Source of the DNA: Roseiflexaceae bacterium
GTDB taxonomy: Bacteria > Chloroflexota > Chloroflexia > Chloroflexales > Roseiflexaceae
Reading direction: 5' to 3'
Assembly: GCA_947462525.1 (NCBI GenBank)
Contig: CANHPK010000095.1
Location: 1-6,359 of the forward strand
DNA: 6,359 nucleotides
Each line of letters starts with the position of its first letter. The first letter of the stretch is position 1. The translations under genes were made by a program, and so were the position numbers. The notes beneath the pieces were generated by a model. The model was not told the DNA's origin. It saw nothing but the letters and a program-made list of their open reading frames with translations, and did no database searches. Below are positions 1-5,614 of this stretch, piece after piece.

Positions 1-101
1 GTATCGGACGTACGGTGCGTCGTCTTCCAGCCACGCATGTTGGTCATGTTCATCATTTGCGTCCACGTACCATCGTAGAGTTCAAACGACGTGTTGGCCA
101 T
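1..101 (-). repeat. Tandem module copy 3, only the first 33 residues (from residue 1616)
   Basis: After VIPTTSNP the frame restarts with MANTSFELYDG and continues MRGWKTTH before the window ends. This matches the starts of copies 1 and 2, but the stretch between SFE and RGW is shorter and lacks the first conserved cysteine (SGC). The first disulfide is therefore probably absent in this copy. The true number of copies lies beyond the window. Confidence 0.75.
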
Positions 102-3100
102 CACGCGTGAGCCGGCATTGGCCACATTGATGGTCGGATTGCTGGTGGTCGGGATAACGCCAGCTACCGTCGGTGACGGCGTAGGCGTACTGGTACGGGT
201 CGGTGTCGCTGTCGGGTCGACGCTGGTGATGCTGTAAACGACACCATCGAGCTTTTCTGAACGGTCACAGGTCGGGTCACCAAAGCTGAACAAGCTCGGC
301 GTCGCGCCGTCTGCAGATGCACTCGACAGCTCAAATTTGACGTATTCGCCGCCTTCGCTGACTTTGTCGTAGATGTAGGTAATCGGCACCGTCAAACCGC
401 CGTTGTTGTTCGCCACAACCGTGCCGCCGTCATAGTCGCCGGCAGGGATGGTAATGAGCCACGTGTCGCTGCCGACCGTATGTGTGACAGTTGCATTGCC
501 ATAGACCCCAGCGCTGACCGTCCCAATGCGGAAGTCCGTATCGGTCGTCGCAGTGCCACTGGTCCGCTTGAGGGCGATTTTGGTGTTGGCAGCCACACGG
601 CCGTTGATGCGGATGTTCAACGACGTCGGCGAACTCGTTTCGGTCGCGGTCCGGTCACGGGACGAACCCAAGTCAATGATGGGGTTCAACCCGAGCGTAA
701 TCGCGTCGAGCAGGTTGCCGGTTTGCGGATTTGCCCCATCAATGGCCACAAAACCCACATTGCGGATGCCCGACCAACCACTCGACGGCAACACGTGATT
801 GCCACCATAAATAGCCCATTTGGCACTCGAAATAGAGCCTGTATTGTTGTACGTATCGGTGTAGACCGTCTGTGTGCCACCGGTCACAATGTTGCTACTC
901 TGTGTCGTTGCAACGCGGATGATTTGACGACTATACGTATCTGCCGCCTTCGACCCGGTGGGCAATCCAGACGGGATACCGATACGCATTTCGGCGGTGT
1001 CCGTACGGTTCCCCATCGGGCGATGGGCGAACGAGTAGGTCAGCACATCGCTGTTATTGAAACAAATCGGCTGATACAACATCGACGCGTAGTCTGCATT
1101 CAATTCTGCATAGTACGAGCCATCCTGGACGGTATAGCCCGCTACTGCTTGCCGCTGCAGTTCGATGATCCGTCCGGTTCGATTCGGCGTATATGCCGTG
1201 CCGTTGCACCCTGCGTTCCCCACGGGCGATGTCGTGAACCAACCACGCATGTCTTCTTCACGGGCATACTGGTAGGTGGTCATCGTACAGCCCGAATCGA
1301 CGTTTTCGAACGATGTATTCACCATCGTGCGCGATCCCTGTGTGCCGTTCCCAGTCGGGTTCGAGGTGGTTGGGTATTGATCGTTGGTGATCGTGTACAC
1401 GACACCGTCGAGCTTCGAGGACTGGTCACAGGTCGGATCACCCAAATCCAGCACCGCCGGCGTGGCACCATCGACATCTTCTTCGGAGAGATTAAAGAAC
1501 GCATATTCGTTCGACTCGGTTGTCGCATCGGTCGTGTAGAGCACCGGCACGGTCAGGAAGCCGATACCGCTGGCTGCATTCACGCCGCCGTCATAGTCAC
1601 CCGGTGGGATGGTAATGACCCAGACGTCAGTGCCTGATGTGTGTGCCACCGAAGCCGTTCCATACGACGACGTCACCGTCCCAATGGTAAAGTCGGTATC
1701 AGGCGTCGCGGTGCCATCGGTCATCTTCAGAGCGATTTTGAACCCCGAACCGACACGGCCGTTGACGCGGATTTTGAGTGCTTGCGGCGTGAACGCCTCG
1801 CCTGCACTGCGGTCGCGCGACGACCCCAAGTCCAACACCGGTTTGAGCCCCAGGGTAATCGAGTCCAAATTGTTGCCAGCGTTTGATGCAGAGCTGCTGA
1901 TCCCATAAAAGCCGACGTTTTTGATACCCGCCCAACCTGTCGACGGCAAGGTATGTGTGCCCGAGTAGATCCCCCAGTTCCGTGCCGAGATACTCGTCGG
2001 ATTGGTGGTTGTATCGGTATACGCAGTCTGTGTAGCTCCGGTCACTGTCAGGTTGTTCTGGGCGGTGCTCGCACGGACAATCTGTCGGCTGTATGTGTCT
2101 GCATCGACCGAGCCGGTCGTCAATCCCGATGGAATACCAATGCGGAACTCGGCCACATCGGTACGTGTACCACGCGGACGATGTGCAAAGCTATAGGTAA
2201 TGATGTCGCTGTCTTGCAGACACAGCGGCTGATAGAGCATCGATGCGACATCAGCATTGAGCTCTGCATAGACCGAACCGTCTTCGGGCGTGTAACTATA
2301 GGCTGCGGTTGTCTGGAGCTCAATGACACGTCCGGTTCGGTTTGGGGTATATGCCGCACCATTACAGCTCGCAGTCACTGATGGATGCGACGTGAACCAG
2401 CCACGCATGTCTCCCATGCTTGCATATTGGTAGGTGGTCATGCTACAGCCCGAGTCGTTGATTTCGAACGACGTGTTGGCCATCGTGCGTACACCTTGGT
2501 CGCCGGTGCCGGCTGGATTCGACGTCGTCGGGATGACGCCCGGTGTCTGCGGCGTGCGCGTCGTCGACGCAGTCAATGTACGCGTCGGGGTCTGTGTGCT
2601 CGTTGGGGTATTCGTCGCGGTCGCTGTTGGGGCAGCAACCGTGATACTCATTGAGGCAGTAGGCGATTCACTGAATGGTGTGGTGTCGCCGTACTCGACG
2701 ATGTACCCGTCAATATTTGCGTTGTTATTGAACGTATCATAAAAACAGTTGCTCGATGAACGCTGCCCAATAAGCACATAATCTTCGTTTGTCCCGCTAT
2801 TCGGCTCTCCCGAGCACCAATTCGTGTAGGTCGGTGCGAGCCCTTCCTCAGGGCCATCAGCCCACACAAACGTTCCTTCCACAGCTGCATCCGTCAAACC
2901 CAACCACGTTTGATTGGTGACATAAATCTGCGGATAGACGAAGGCCGCCTCAGCTGCACTCGTCAATGTCAGCAGATACCCTGGTCGGCCTTTGTATGTC
3001 GTTGCTGCCGCACCATTCAAGGCGTTGGTGAATGTAAATACCCCATTGACCCATTTGTAATAATGCCCATTCGCTGGATTGTAATCATATGCGGTGTCGT

Positions 3101-4946
3101 GGGGTGTGACCGTCACGTCCAAAGAAACCGATTCTGCTGTCGTTGTTGTCACAGTCATCGAACGCAATGCTGCTTGAACATTCGCGACCGTGCCATACAT
3201 GGCGACCTGCGACAAATTCGTCCAGGTCGAACTCCCATCAGGACGCGTCAAACCGGTCCTGGTGGGAATGCTGAATCGTGCCGCTGCGCTGCCGACATCG
3301 ACTTTTGCCAATACAAGTGTGCTGGTGAAACCCGTCAGCGTAAAGCTACTGCCTAATGCAACATTCGTAGAATTGGTCGTAATCGTTGTACCGGCAGGCA
3401 CGGCTACTGTTCCAACATAGACCGCAGTCGCAGTCGGTCCGCTGGTGTTGGTGGCTGTCGATGTCGGTCCACTGGTGTTTGTCGCTGTCGCTGTGGCGGC
3501 CCCAATGGTCGTCGCGGTAGCCGTGGCTGCGCCAAATGTGAAGTTGATACTCGACGTCCCGACATTGTTCGACACATCCATCGGATTGCTATTGAGGTCA
3601 GCGCCGGTCGTCGACAACGAAGACACCATCGTACGGTCGATAGTCACAATGCCTGCTGAAGCGGCGGTCACCGGCACGCTGATAGTACAGACGGTTGCAG
3701 GCCCAATCAACATAGACATCGAAAACGCCCGCGTCCCAACCGCAGCCGTCAAACTGTCGGTGCCACAATTGTCGACCGCCGCACCGCTTATGGTCAATCC
3801 AGCGGGAATGGCAAAGTCAAAAGTGAAATCCGTTGCAGATTCAACCGTATCGAGGTAAGCATTTTGTAAAGTGAATACGAGATTTGCCGTCGAATTGGCG
3901 AACGACTGATCAAAGGCAGCACTTACCGAGACGTCGGCTTTTTGCACAATCGTATCGAGGCCATAGCGGTAGCCCGACGCCGCATAGGTCGCACCGGTTG
4001 TTTTGAATTGTGCTACCAAGCCCGTATCGATGGGCGTCGTTTCGAGGTCGAAAATCCCCGTACAGGTGCCGTAACAGGTCCCCACGGTCACATCGCTAGA
4101 GCTCGTAATGATTGTGTTGGCATTGGTATACACACCGCTGTACCCACCGGCCAGTGTCCCTGCAGTTGTTTCGCGGAAGGCCAATACTTGCTTTGATGTC
4201 GGCTCGATGGATTGCACAGACCGATATGGGGATGTTGTCGATGCACCGACACCCGTGTCACTCCCACCCGGGTACGTATCTCCACCTTTATAGACACGGA
4301 TTGTCACCGCAGGTGATCCAACAGGCAGGATGACGGTATAGTTTTCGGTGAAGTATTTATTTGGATAGGTGTACGAAATTTCGCGCCGCAGGGTATAGGT
4401 GCCAGCCACACCAGCATCAGTCGACGTTCCCGTATATTCGAGCAGCGCATAGCCGCTACCGGTAGTCGTCGCCATGCTCGTCCCGACACTCGCACTCCCA
4501 CTCAGTGCAAGGACATCGACACTATCCCACAGTGTTGCACCCCAAATGACCAAATTGCTAAAGACAACAGGCGTACTGCTGCCATTTTGAATCGACAACG
4601 CGATGCTGACATTGCCACCGTTTGTGATTGCGCTGGTGCCGTAGCCACAATCCGAGTCATAGTAATTGACCAGATTGCGGAACCACACCTGCTCAGCGCC
4701 ATCGATACAATTAAACGCCATGCGCAAGCCATCCGAGCCATTCGTCGCTGCACCACCACCGCCGTTGATGGTCAACACATCGGTGCCCAGGGGCACTGTG
4801 GTGCGCGGTTTGGCCGCCGTAGATTGGGTGTTCACCCCCATCAGATACGGCGTGAGGAGCAAAATCCCGATGATGACGAGCCGCAACAGCACATGCAGTC
4901 GGAACGGCATTCCATAGATTGTGGATTCTTGATTTTCGCGGCGCAT
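1..4946 (-). CDS. Large secreted modular lectin/adhesin-like protein, 3' end outside window
   Basis: One open frame of 1,648 codons runs from an ATG at 4946 off the left edge without a stop. Residues 1-45 form a signal peptide: a basic N-terminus, a hydrophobic core around 19-36, and probable cleavage after STAA. Then come an unnamed N-terminal module (about 46-330), a DUF7933/DUF11-like domain (330-472), a T/A linker (473-508), a beta segment (509-624), a C-type lectin-like domain (625-753), a T/P linker (about 765-821), and tandem modules at 822-1188, 1208-1575 and from 1616 on. No catalytic motif is visible. Likely role, by inference: an exported, possibly glycan-binding, surface or extracellular protein. 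Anchoring cannot be judged because the C-terminus is missing. In-frame ATGs also lie at 4958, 4997 and 5003, with a TAG further upstream. I chose 4946 because GAGGG sits 5 nt ahead. The coding call is very sure, the function weak. Confidence 0.93.
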   Translation of the reverse strand, partial: MRRENQESTIYGMPFRLHVLLRLVIIGILLLTPYLMGVNTQSTAAKPRTTVPLGTDVLTINGGGGAATNGSDGLRMAFNCIDGAEQVWFRNLVNYYDSDCGYGTSAITNGGNVSIALSIQNGSSTPVVFSNLVIWGATLWDSVDVLALSGSASVGTSMATTTGSGYALLEYTGTSTDAGVAGTYTLRREISYTYPNKYFTENYTVILPVGSPAVTIRVYKGGDTYPGGSDTGVGASTTSPYRSVQSIEPTSKQVLAFRETTAGTLAGGYSGVYTNANTIITSSSDVTVGTCYGTCTGIFDLETTPIDTGLVAQFKTTGATYAASGYRYGLDTIVQKADVSVSAAFDQSFANSTANLVFTLQNAYLDTVESATDFTFDFAIPAGLTISGAAVDNCGTDSLTAAVGTRAFSMSMLIGPATVCTISVPVTAASAGIVTIDRTMVSSLSTTGADLNSNPMDVSNNVGTSSINFTFGAATATATTIGAATATATNTSGPTSTATNTSGPTATAVYVGTVAVPAGTTITTNSTNVALGSSFTLTGFTSTLVLAKVDVGSAAARFSIPTRTGLTRPDGSSTWTNLSQVAMYGTVANVQAALRSMTVTTTTAESVSLDVTVTPHDTAYDYNPANGHYYKWVNGVFTFTNALNGAAATTYKGRPGYLLTLTSAAEAAFVYPQIYVTNQTWLGLTDAAVEGTFVWADGPEEGLAPTYTNWCSGEPNSGTNEDYVLIGQRSSSNCFYDTFNNNANIDGYIVEYGDTTPFSESPTASMSITVAAPTATATNTPTSTQTPTRTLTASTTRTPQTPGVIPTTSNPAGTGDQGVRTMANTSFEINDSGCSMTTYQYASMGDMRGWFTSHPSVTASCNGAAYTPNRTGRVIELQTTAAYSYTPEDGSVYAELNADVASMLYQPLCLQDSDIITYSFAHRPRGTRTDVAEFRIGIPSGLTTGSVDADTYSRQIVRASTAQNNLTVTGATQTAYTDTTTNPTSISARNWGIYSGTHTLPSTGWAGIKNVGFYGISSSASNAGNNLDSITLGLKPVLDLGSSRDRSAGEAFTPQALKIRVNGRVGSGFKIALKMTDGTATPDTDFTIGTVTSSYGTASVAHTSGTDVWVITIPPGDYDGGVNAASGIGFLTVPVLYTTDATTESNEYAFFNLSEEDVDGATPAVLDLGDPTCDQSSKLDGVVYTITNDQYPTTSNPTGNGTQGSRTMVNTSFENVDSGCTMTTYQYAREEDMRGWFTTSPVGNAGCNGTAYTPNRTGRIIELQRQAVAGYTVQDGSYYAELNADYASMLYQPICFNNSDVLTYSFAHRPMGNRTDTAEMRIGIPSGLPTGSKAADTYSRQIIRVATTQSSNIVTGGTQTVYTDTYNNTGSISSAKWAIYGGNHVLPSSGWSGIRNVGFVAIDGANPQTGNLLDAITLGLNPIIDLGSSRDRTATETSSPTSLNIRINGRVAANTKIALKRTSGTATTDTDFRIGTVSAGVYGNATVTHTVGSDTWLITIPAGDYDGGTVVANNNGGLTVPITYIYDKVSEGGEYVKFELSSASADGATPSLFSFGDPTCDRSEKLDGVVYSITSVDPTATPTRTSTPTPSPTVAGVIPTTSNPTINVANAGSRVMANTSFELYDGTWTQMMNMTNMRGWKTTHRTSD
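222..1325 (-). repeat. Tandem module copy 2 (residues 1208-1575)
   Basis: This copy starts MVNTSFENVDSGC and follows copy 1 throughout: MRGWFTT, YTPNRTGRIIELQ, YYAELNAD, SMLYQPIC, YSFAHRPMG, RIGIPSGL, LLDAITLGL, LGSSRDRT, GTATTDTDFRIG, ITIPAGDYDGG and GDPTCDRSEKLDGVVY. The first two cysteines keep the same 27-residue spacing (1220 and 1247). It is 368 residues against 367 for copy 1, so there is almost no net length change. The linker after it contains TATPTRTSTPTPSPT, longer than the short YPTTSNPTGNGTQGSR link between copies 1 and 2. Confidence 0.85.
1383..2483 (-). repeat. Tandem module copy 1 (residues 822-1188)
   Basis: The first half starts MANTSFE and contains MRGWFTS, NRTGRVIELQ, VYAELNAD, SMLYQPLC and YSFAHRPRG. 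It resembles a family of bacterial carbohydrate-binding-like beta-sandwich modules with an 'ELNA...LYQ...fAHRGR.G.D' pattern and ends with GNNLDSITLG. The second half, from about LDLGSSRDRS, has GTATPDTDFTIG and VITIPPGDYDGG, which look Calx-beta-like, and closes with GDPTCDQSSKLDGVVYTITN. Four cysteines (the first two at 834 and 861) are shared with copy 2. Copies 1 and 2 are roughly 60% identical by eye and start 1,158 bp apart. Confidence 0.85.
2484..2655 (-). other. T/P-rich linker (residues ~765-821)
   Basis: Low-complexity sequence (APTATATNTPTSTQTPTRT and then TPQTPGVIPTTSNP) joins the lectin domain to the first tandem module. The VIPTTSNP end recurs just before the third module, and YPTTSNP before the second, so this short piece belongs to the repeating unit rather than to the variable linker. 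Confidence 0.7.
2688..3074 (-). other. Protein module: C-type lectin-like domain (residues ~625-753)
   Basis: Landmarks in order are NGHYYKWV (626-633), GRPGYLLTLTSAAEAAFV (the helix and 'aTitS..E' signature), TWLGLTDAAVEGTFVWADG, YTNWCSGEPNSG, EDYVLIG, and a closing GYIVEYG (747-753). This is the bacterial CTLD pattern of about 130 residues. The EPN triplet at 714-716 is the motif that in animal C-type lectins coordinates Ca2+ and favours mannose-type sugars. The usual WND near the end is replaced by a YDTFNNN-like segment, so calcium and sugar binding may be altered. Cysteines at W-C-SGEPN and N-C-FYD probably pair. The fold is fairly sure, the ligand unknown. Confidence 0.85.
3075..3422 (-). 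other. Protein module: beta-rich segment preceding the lectin domain (residues 509-624)
   Basis: This segment contains a short strand-rich stretch and ends with NVQAALRSMTVTTTTAESVS and DVTVTPHDTAYDY just before the lectin domain. The 'VQAALRSmT' pattern resembles the cadherin-like or Ig-like repeats that often precede bacterial C-type lectin domains in large secreted proteins. No cysteine or catalytic motif is seen. It probably acts as a structural spacer presenting the lectin domain. Confidence 0.4.
3423..3530 (-). repeat. T/A/G-rich inter-domain linker with a 30-bp internal duplication (residues ~473-508)
   Basis: The protein is a low-complexity string (ATATATT..., then TNTSGPTSTA and TNTSGPTATA) joining the DUF7933-like domain to the lectin part. 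At DNA level two imperfect 30-bp copies lie at 3433-3462 and 3463-3492, both starting GTCGGTCC on the plus strand. This fits linker growth by tandem duplication. Such Thr-rich linkers are usually extended and may carry O-glycans; that is family-level expectation, not shown here. Confidence 0.7.
3531..3959 (-). other. Protein module: DUF7933/DUF11-like beta domain (residues ~330-472)
   Basis: Residues around 345 read FDQSFANSTANLVFTLQN, followed by a DFAIPAGLTISG strand, a Cys in DNCGTDSL, and TVCTISVPVTAASAG. This matches the general DUF7933/DUF11 pattern: a 'stL.ftl.N' start, then a 'lPaGl' turn, then 'C.isv.VtassaG'. In such families these Ig-like beta domains occur as spacers or stalks in secreted proteins, often followed by linkers. 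The two cysteines are probably a structural disulfide. The assignment is from pattern only. Confidence 0.6.
3957..4811 (-). other. Protein module: uncharacterised N-terminal beta-rich domain (residues ~46-330)
   Basis: The mature N-terminus opens with TDVLTINGGGGAATNGSDG, followed by a stretch dominated by alternating hydrophobic, Ser/Thr and Gly residues that suggests beta structure. Around residues 185-225 is a segment with YPNKYFTENYTVILP and, shortly after, RVYKGGDTYPGGSDTG. I recall a similar 'YTIPNDYF...DTYLGGSDQG' pattern in large bacterial surface proteins, but I cannot attach a family name. The Asp/Gly-rich DTYPGGSDTG could bind a metal, which is a guess. Cysteines are few; a close CYGTC pair near the end could form a disulfide. 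Confidence 0.45.
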
Positions 4947-4951
4947 ACGTA

Positions 4952-4956
4952 CCCTC
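4952..4956 (-). promoter_or_regulatory. Ribosome binding site choosing the start at 4946
   Basis: On the minus strand GAGGG lies 5 nt before the ATG at 4946, a normal Shine-Dalgarno spacing. The competing in-frame ATG at 4958 has AGGA (4961-4964) only 2 nt ahead, which is too close. The ATGs at 4997 and 5003 have no purine-rich site. The choice changes the protein by only 4 residues (MRVR) between the two best starts. Confidence 0.55.
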
Positions 4957-5030
4957 ATTATCCTGCTGGGCTGCCACCTTCGGGTGCACAACCACATAAA
5001 CATCGCTTGTATATCTGACTACACGAATGA

Positions 5031-5058
5031 ACTATACTACACAGCCCCGTTTACGGAA
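5031..5058 (-). promoter_or_regulatory. Weak candidate promoter for the large gene
   Basis: On the minus strand TATAGT (5031-5036) sits 16 bp downstream of TTCCGT (5053-5058), a poor -35. It lies about 85 bp upstream of the chosen start. A second AT-rich hexamer (GATATA) lies closer to the gene. No strong sigma-70 match exists in the leader, so this is only the best of weak options. A twin GAATTC motif overlaps the -35 side. Confidence 0.2.
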
Positions 5059-5254
5059 TTCAACGTTTTGATCGAATTCAGGTCTGTATCAGGTTCACCG
5101 CTCGACCTGCATATGCGCGGCTTTGTACGCCACCGGCAAAAAAGCACGTAATCGCGCTATTTGCGCTCGCTGCATCTACACGCAATGCTGGTCATCGCCG
5201 TCGACGCACGATTCTCACACACAATCTGTCACGGACTGGTAACGTCCCACGTTC

Positions 5255-5271
5255 TTTCAGCCGGGCTGAAA
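5255..5271. repeat. Short perfect inverted repeat
   Basis: Eight-base arms TTTCAGCC and GGCTGAAA flank a single G. As a hairpin it would make a 7-bp stem with a 3-nt loop. It is followed on the plus strand by A residues rather than T residues, and on the minus strand the T run precedes it, so it does not look like a terminator. It could be a binding site or be incidental. Confidence 0.3.
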
Positions 5272-5399
5272 AAGGCAAATATGACATCTTGTGCCGTGAG
5301 AGAACGACGCCGCGCACCGTGTTTTTGTTCCGTTGTTTCGTGAATCGCGCCTAAATTCGTTTCTGCGCCGATCCGCATTCTCCGTTTGAATCAGTTCAT

Positions 5400-5447
5400 A
5401 CCAAAAGAACACCCCCCGCGTGGATGCGCGGGGGGTGTTCTTTTGGT
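5400..5447 (-). terminator. Strong hairpin terminator downstream of the RCC1 gene
   Basis: The arms at 5400-5420 and 5427-5447 are perfectly complementary over 21 bp around a 6-nt loop (TGGATG on the plus strand). The stem core is GC-rich (a six-C run plus GCG) and its outer part is AAAAGAA/TTCTTTT, so a transcript from either side reads a GC stem ending in a U-rich tract. It lies about 160 bp after the RCC1 stop codon and about 450 bp before the large gene. It would therefore separate the two transcription units, and could also work in the reverse direction. Confidence 0.75.
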
Positions 5448-5452
5448 GGGTT

Positions 5453-5604
5453 TTCCGCCCTTCAAGACCATGGACGAAAGTATTCCGCCCTTCAAGACCA
5501 TGGACGAAAGTATTCCGCCCTTCAAGACCATGGACGAAAGTATTCCGTCCTCCATAACCATGCTCGAACACTATTCCGTCCTCCATAACCATGCACGCAG
5601 GTGC
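5453..5604. repeat. Five-copy array of 30-31 bp tandem repeats
   Basis: Three identical 30-bp units (5453-5482, 5483-5512, 5513-5542) begin TTCCGCCCTTCAAGACCATG. They are followed by a diverged 31-bp unit (5543-5573), which begins TTCCGTCCTCCATAACCATG, and a final unit of the same variant type (5574-5604). There are no unique spacers, so this is not a CRISPR array. Three exact copies imply recent expansion. Every unit keeps ACCATG near its middle. The array lies between the RCC1 stop and the terminator hairpin, so it would be part of the RCC1 3' untranslated region. Confidence 0.9.
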
Positions 5605-5614
5605 ATGGTTATGG
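5583..5614. repeat. Perfect 14-bp hairpin overlapping the RCC1 stop codon
   Basis: CCATAACCATGCAC (5583-5596) and its exact reverse complement (5601-5614) flank a GCAG loop. The left arm is the core of the last array unit. The right arm is the same core inverted, and it contains the TAA stop (5609-5611) of the RCC1 gene. There is no T tract, so terminator function is doubtful. In the transcript it would form right at the stop codon. Confidence 0.8.

Larger units (their letters stand above)
4959..5399. other. Non-coding leader region of the large gene
   Basis: I see no convincing gene here on either strand. The short frame on the plus strand at 5161-5343 begins with TTG, lacks a ribosome binding site and has no recognisable protein features. 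The region contains the weak promoter candidate, two GAATTC palindromes 18 bp apart (5056-5061 and 5074-5079), and a short perfect palindrome TTTCAGCC-G-GGCTGAAA at 5255-5271. The rest is featureless to my reading. Confidence 0.5.

Noticed and set aside
480..1637. Long plus-strand open frame of 385 codons antisense to the large gene
   Set aside because: It lies wholly opposite a coding frame with clear domains. Its translation is Arg/Cys/His-rich with no recognisable domain. A similar antisense frame appears opposite the other module copy (1953-2381), as expected from the duplicated coding sequence.
3445..3858. Plus-strand open frame rich in Val/Ala
   Set aside because: It is the antisense reading of the T/A linker and DUF7933-like domain; the low-complexity VAVAVAAP string is the complement of Thr/Ala codons.
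5161..5343. Short plus-strand frame in the intergenic region
   Set aside because: It has a TTG start, no Shine-Dalgarno sequence and no recognisable features; it is most likely chance.
5257..5592. Minus-strand frame of 111 codons with repeated GLEGRNTFVH
   Set aside because: It only reads through the 30-bp repeats (a multiple of 3, so the frame stays open) and the terminator hairpin. It has no ribosome binding site and no protein-like sequence outside the repeats.
5453..5604. Possible CRISPR array
   Set aside because: Units are directly adjacent with no unique spacers and no cas genes in view; it is a plain tandem repeat.
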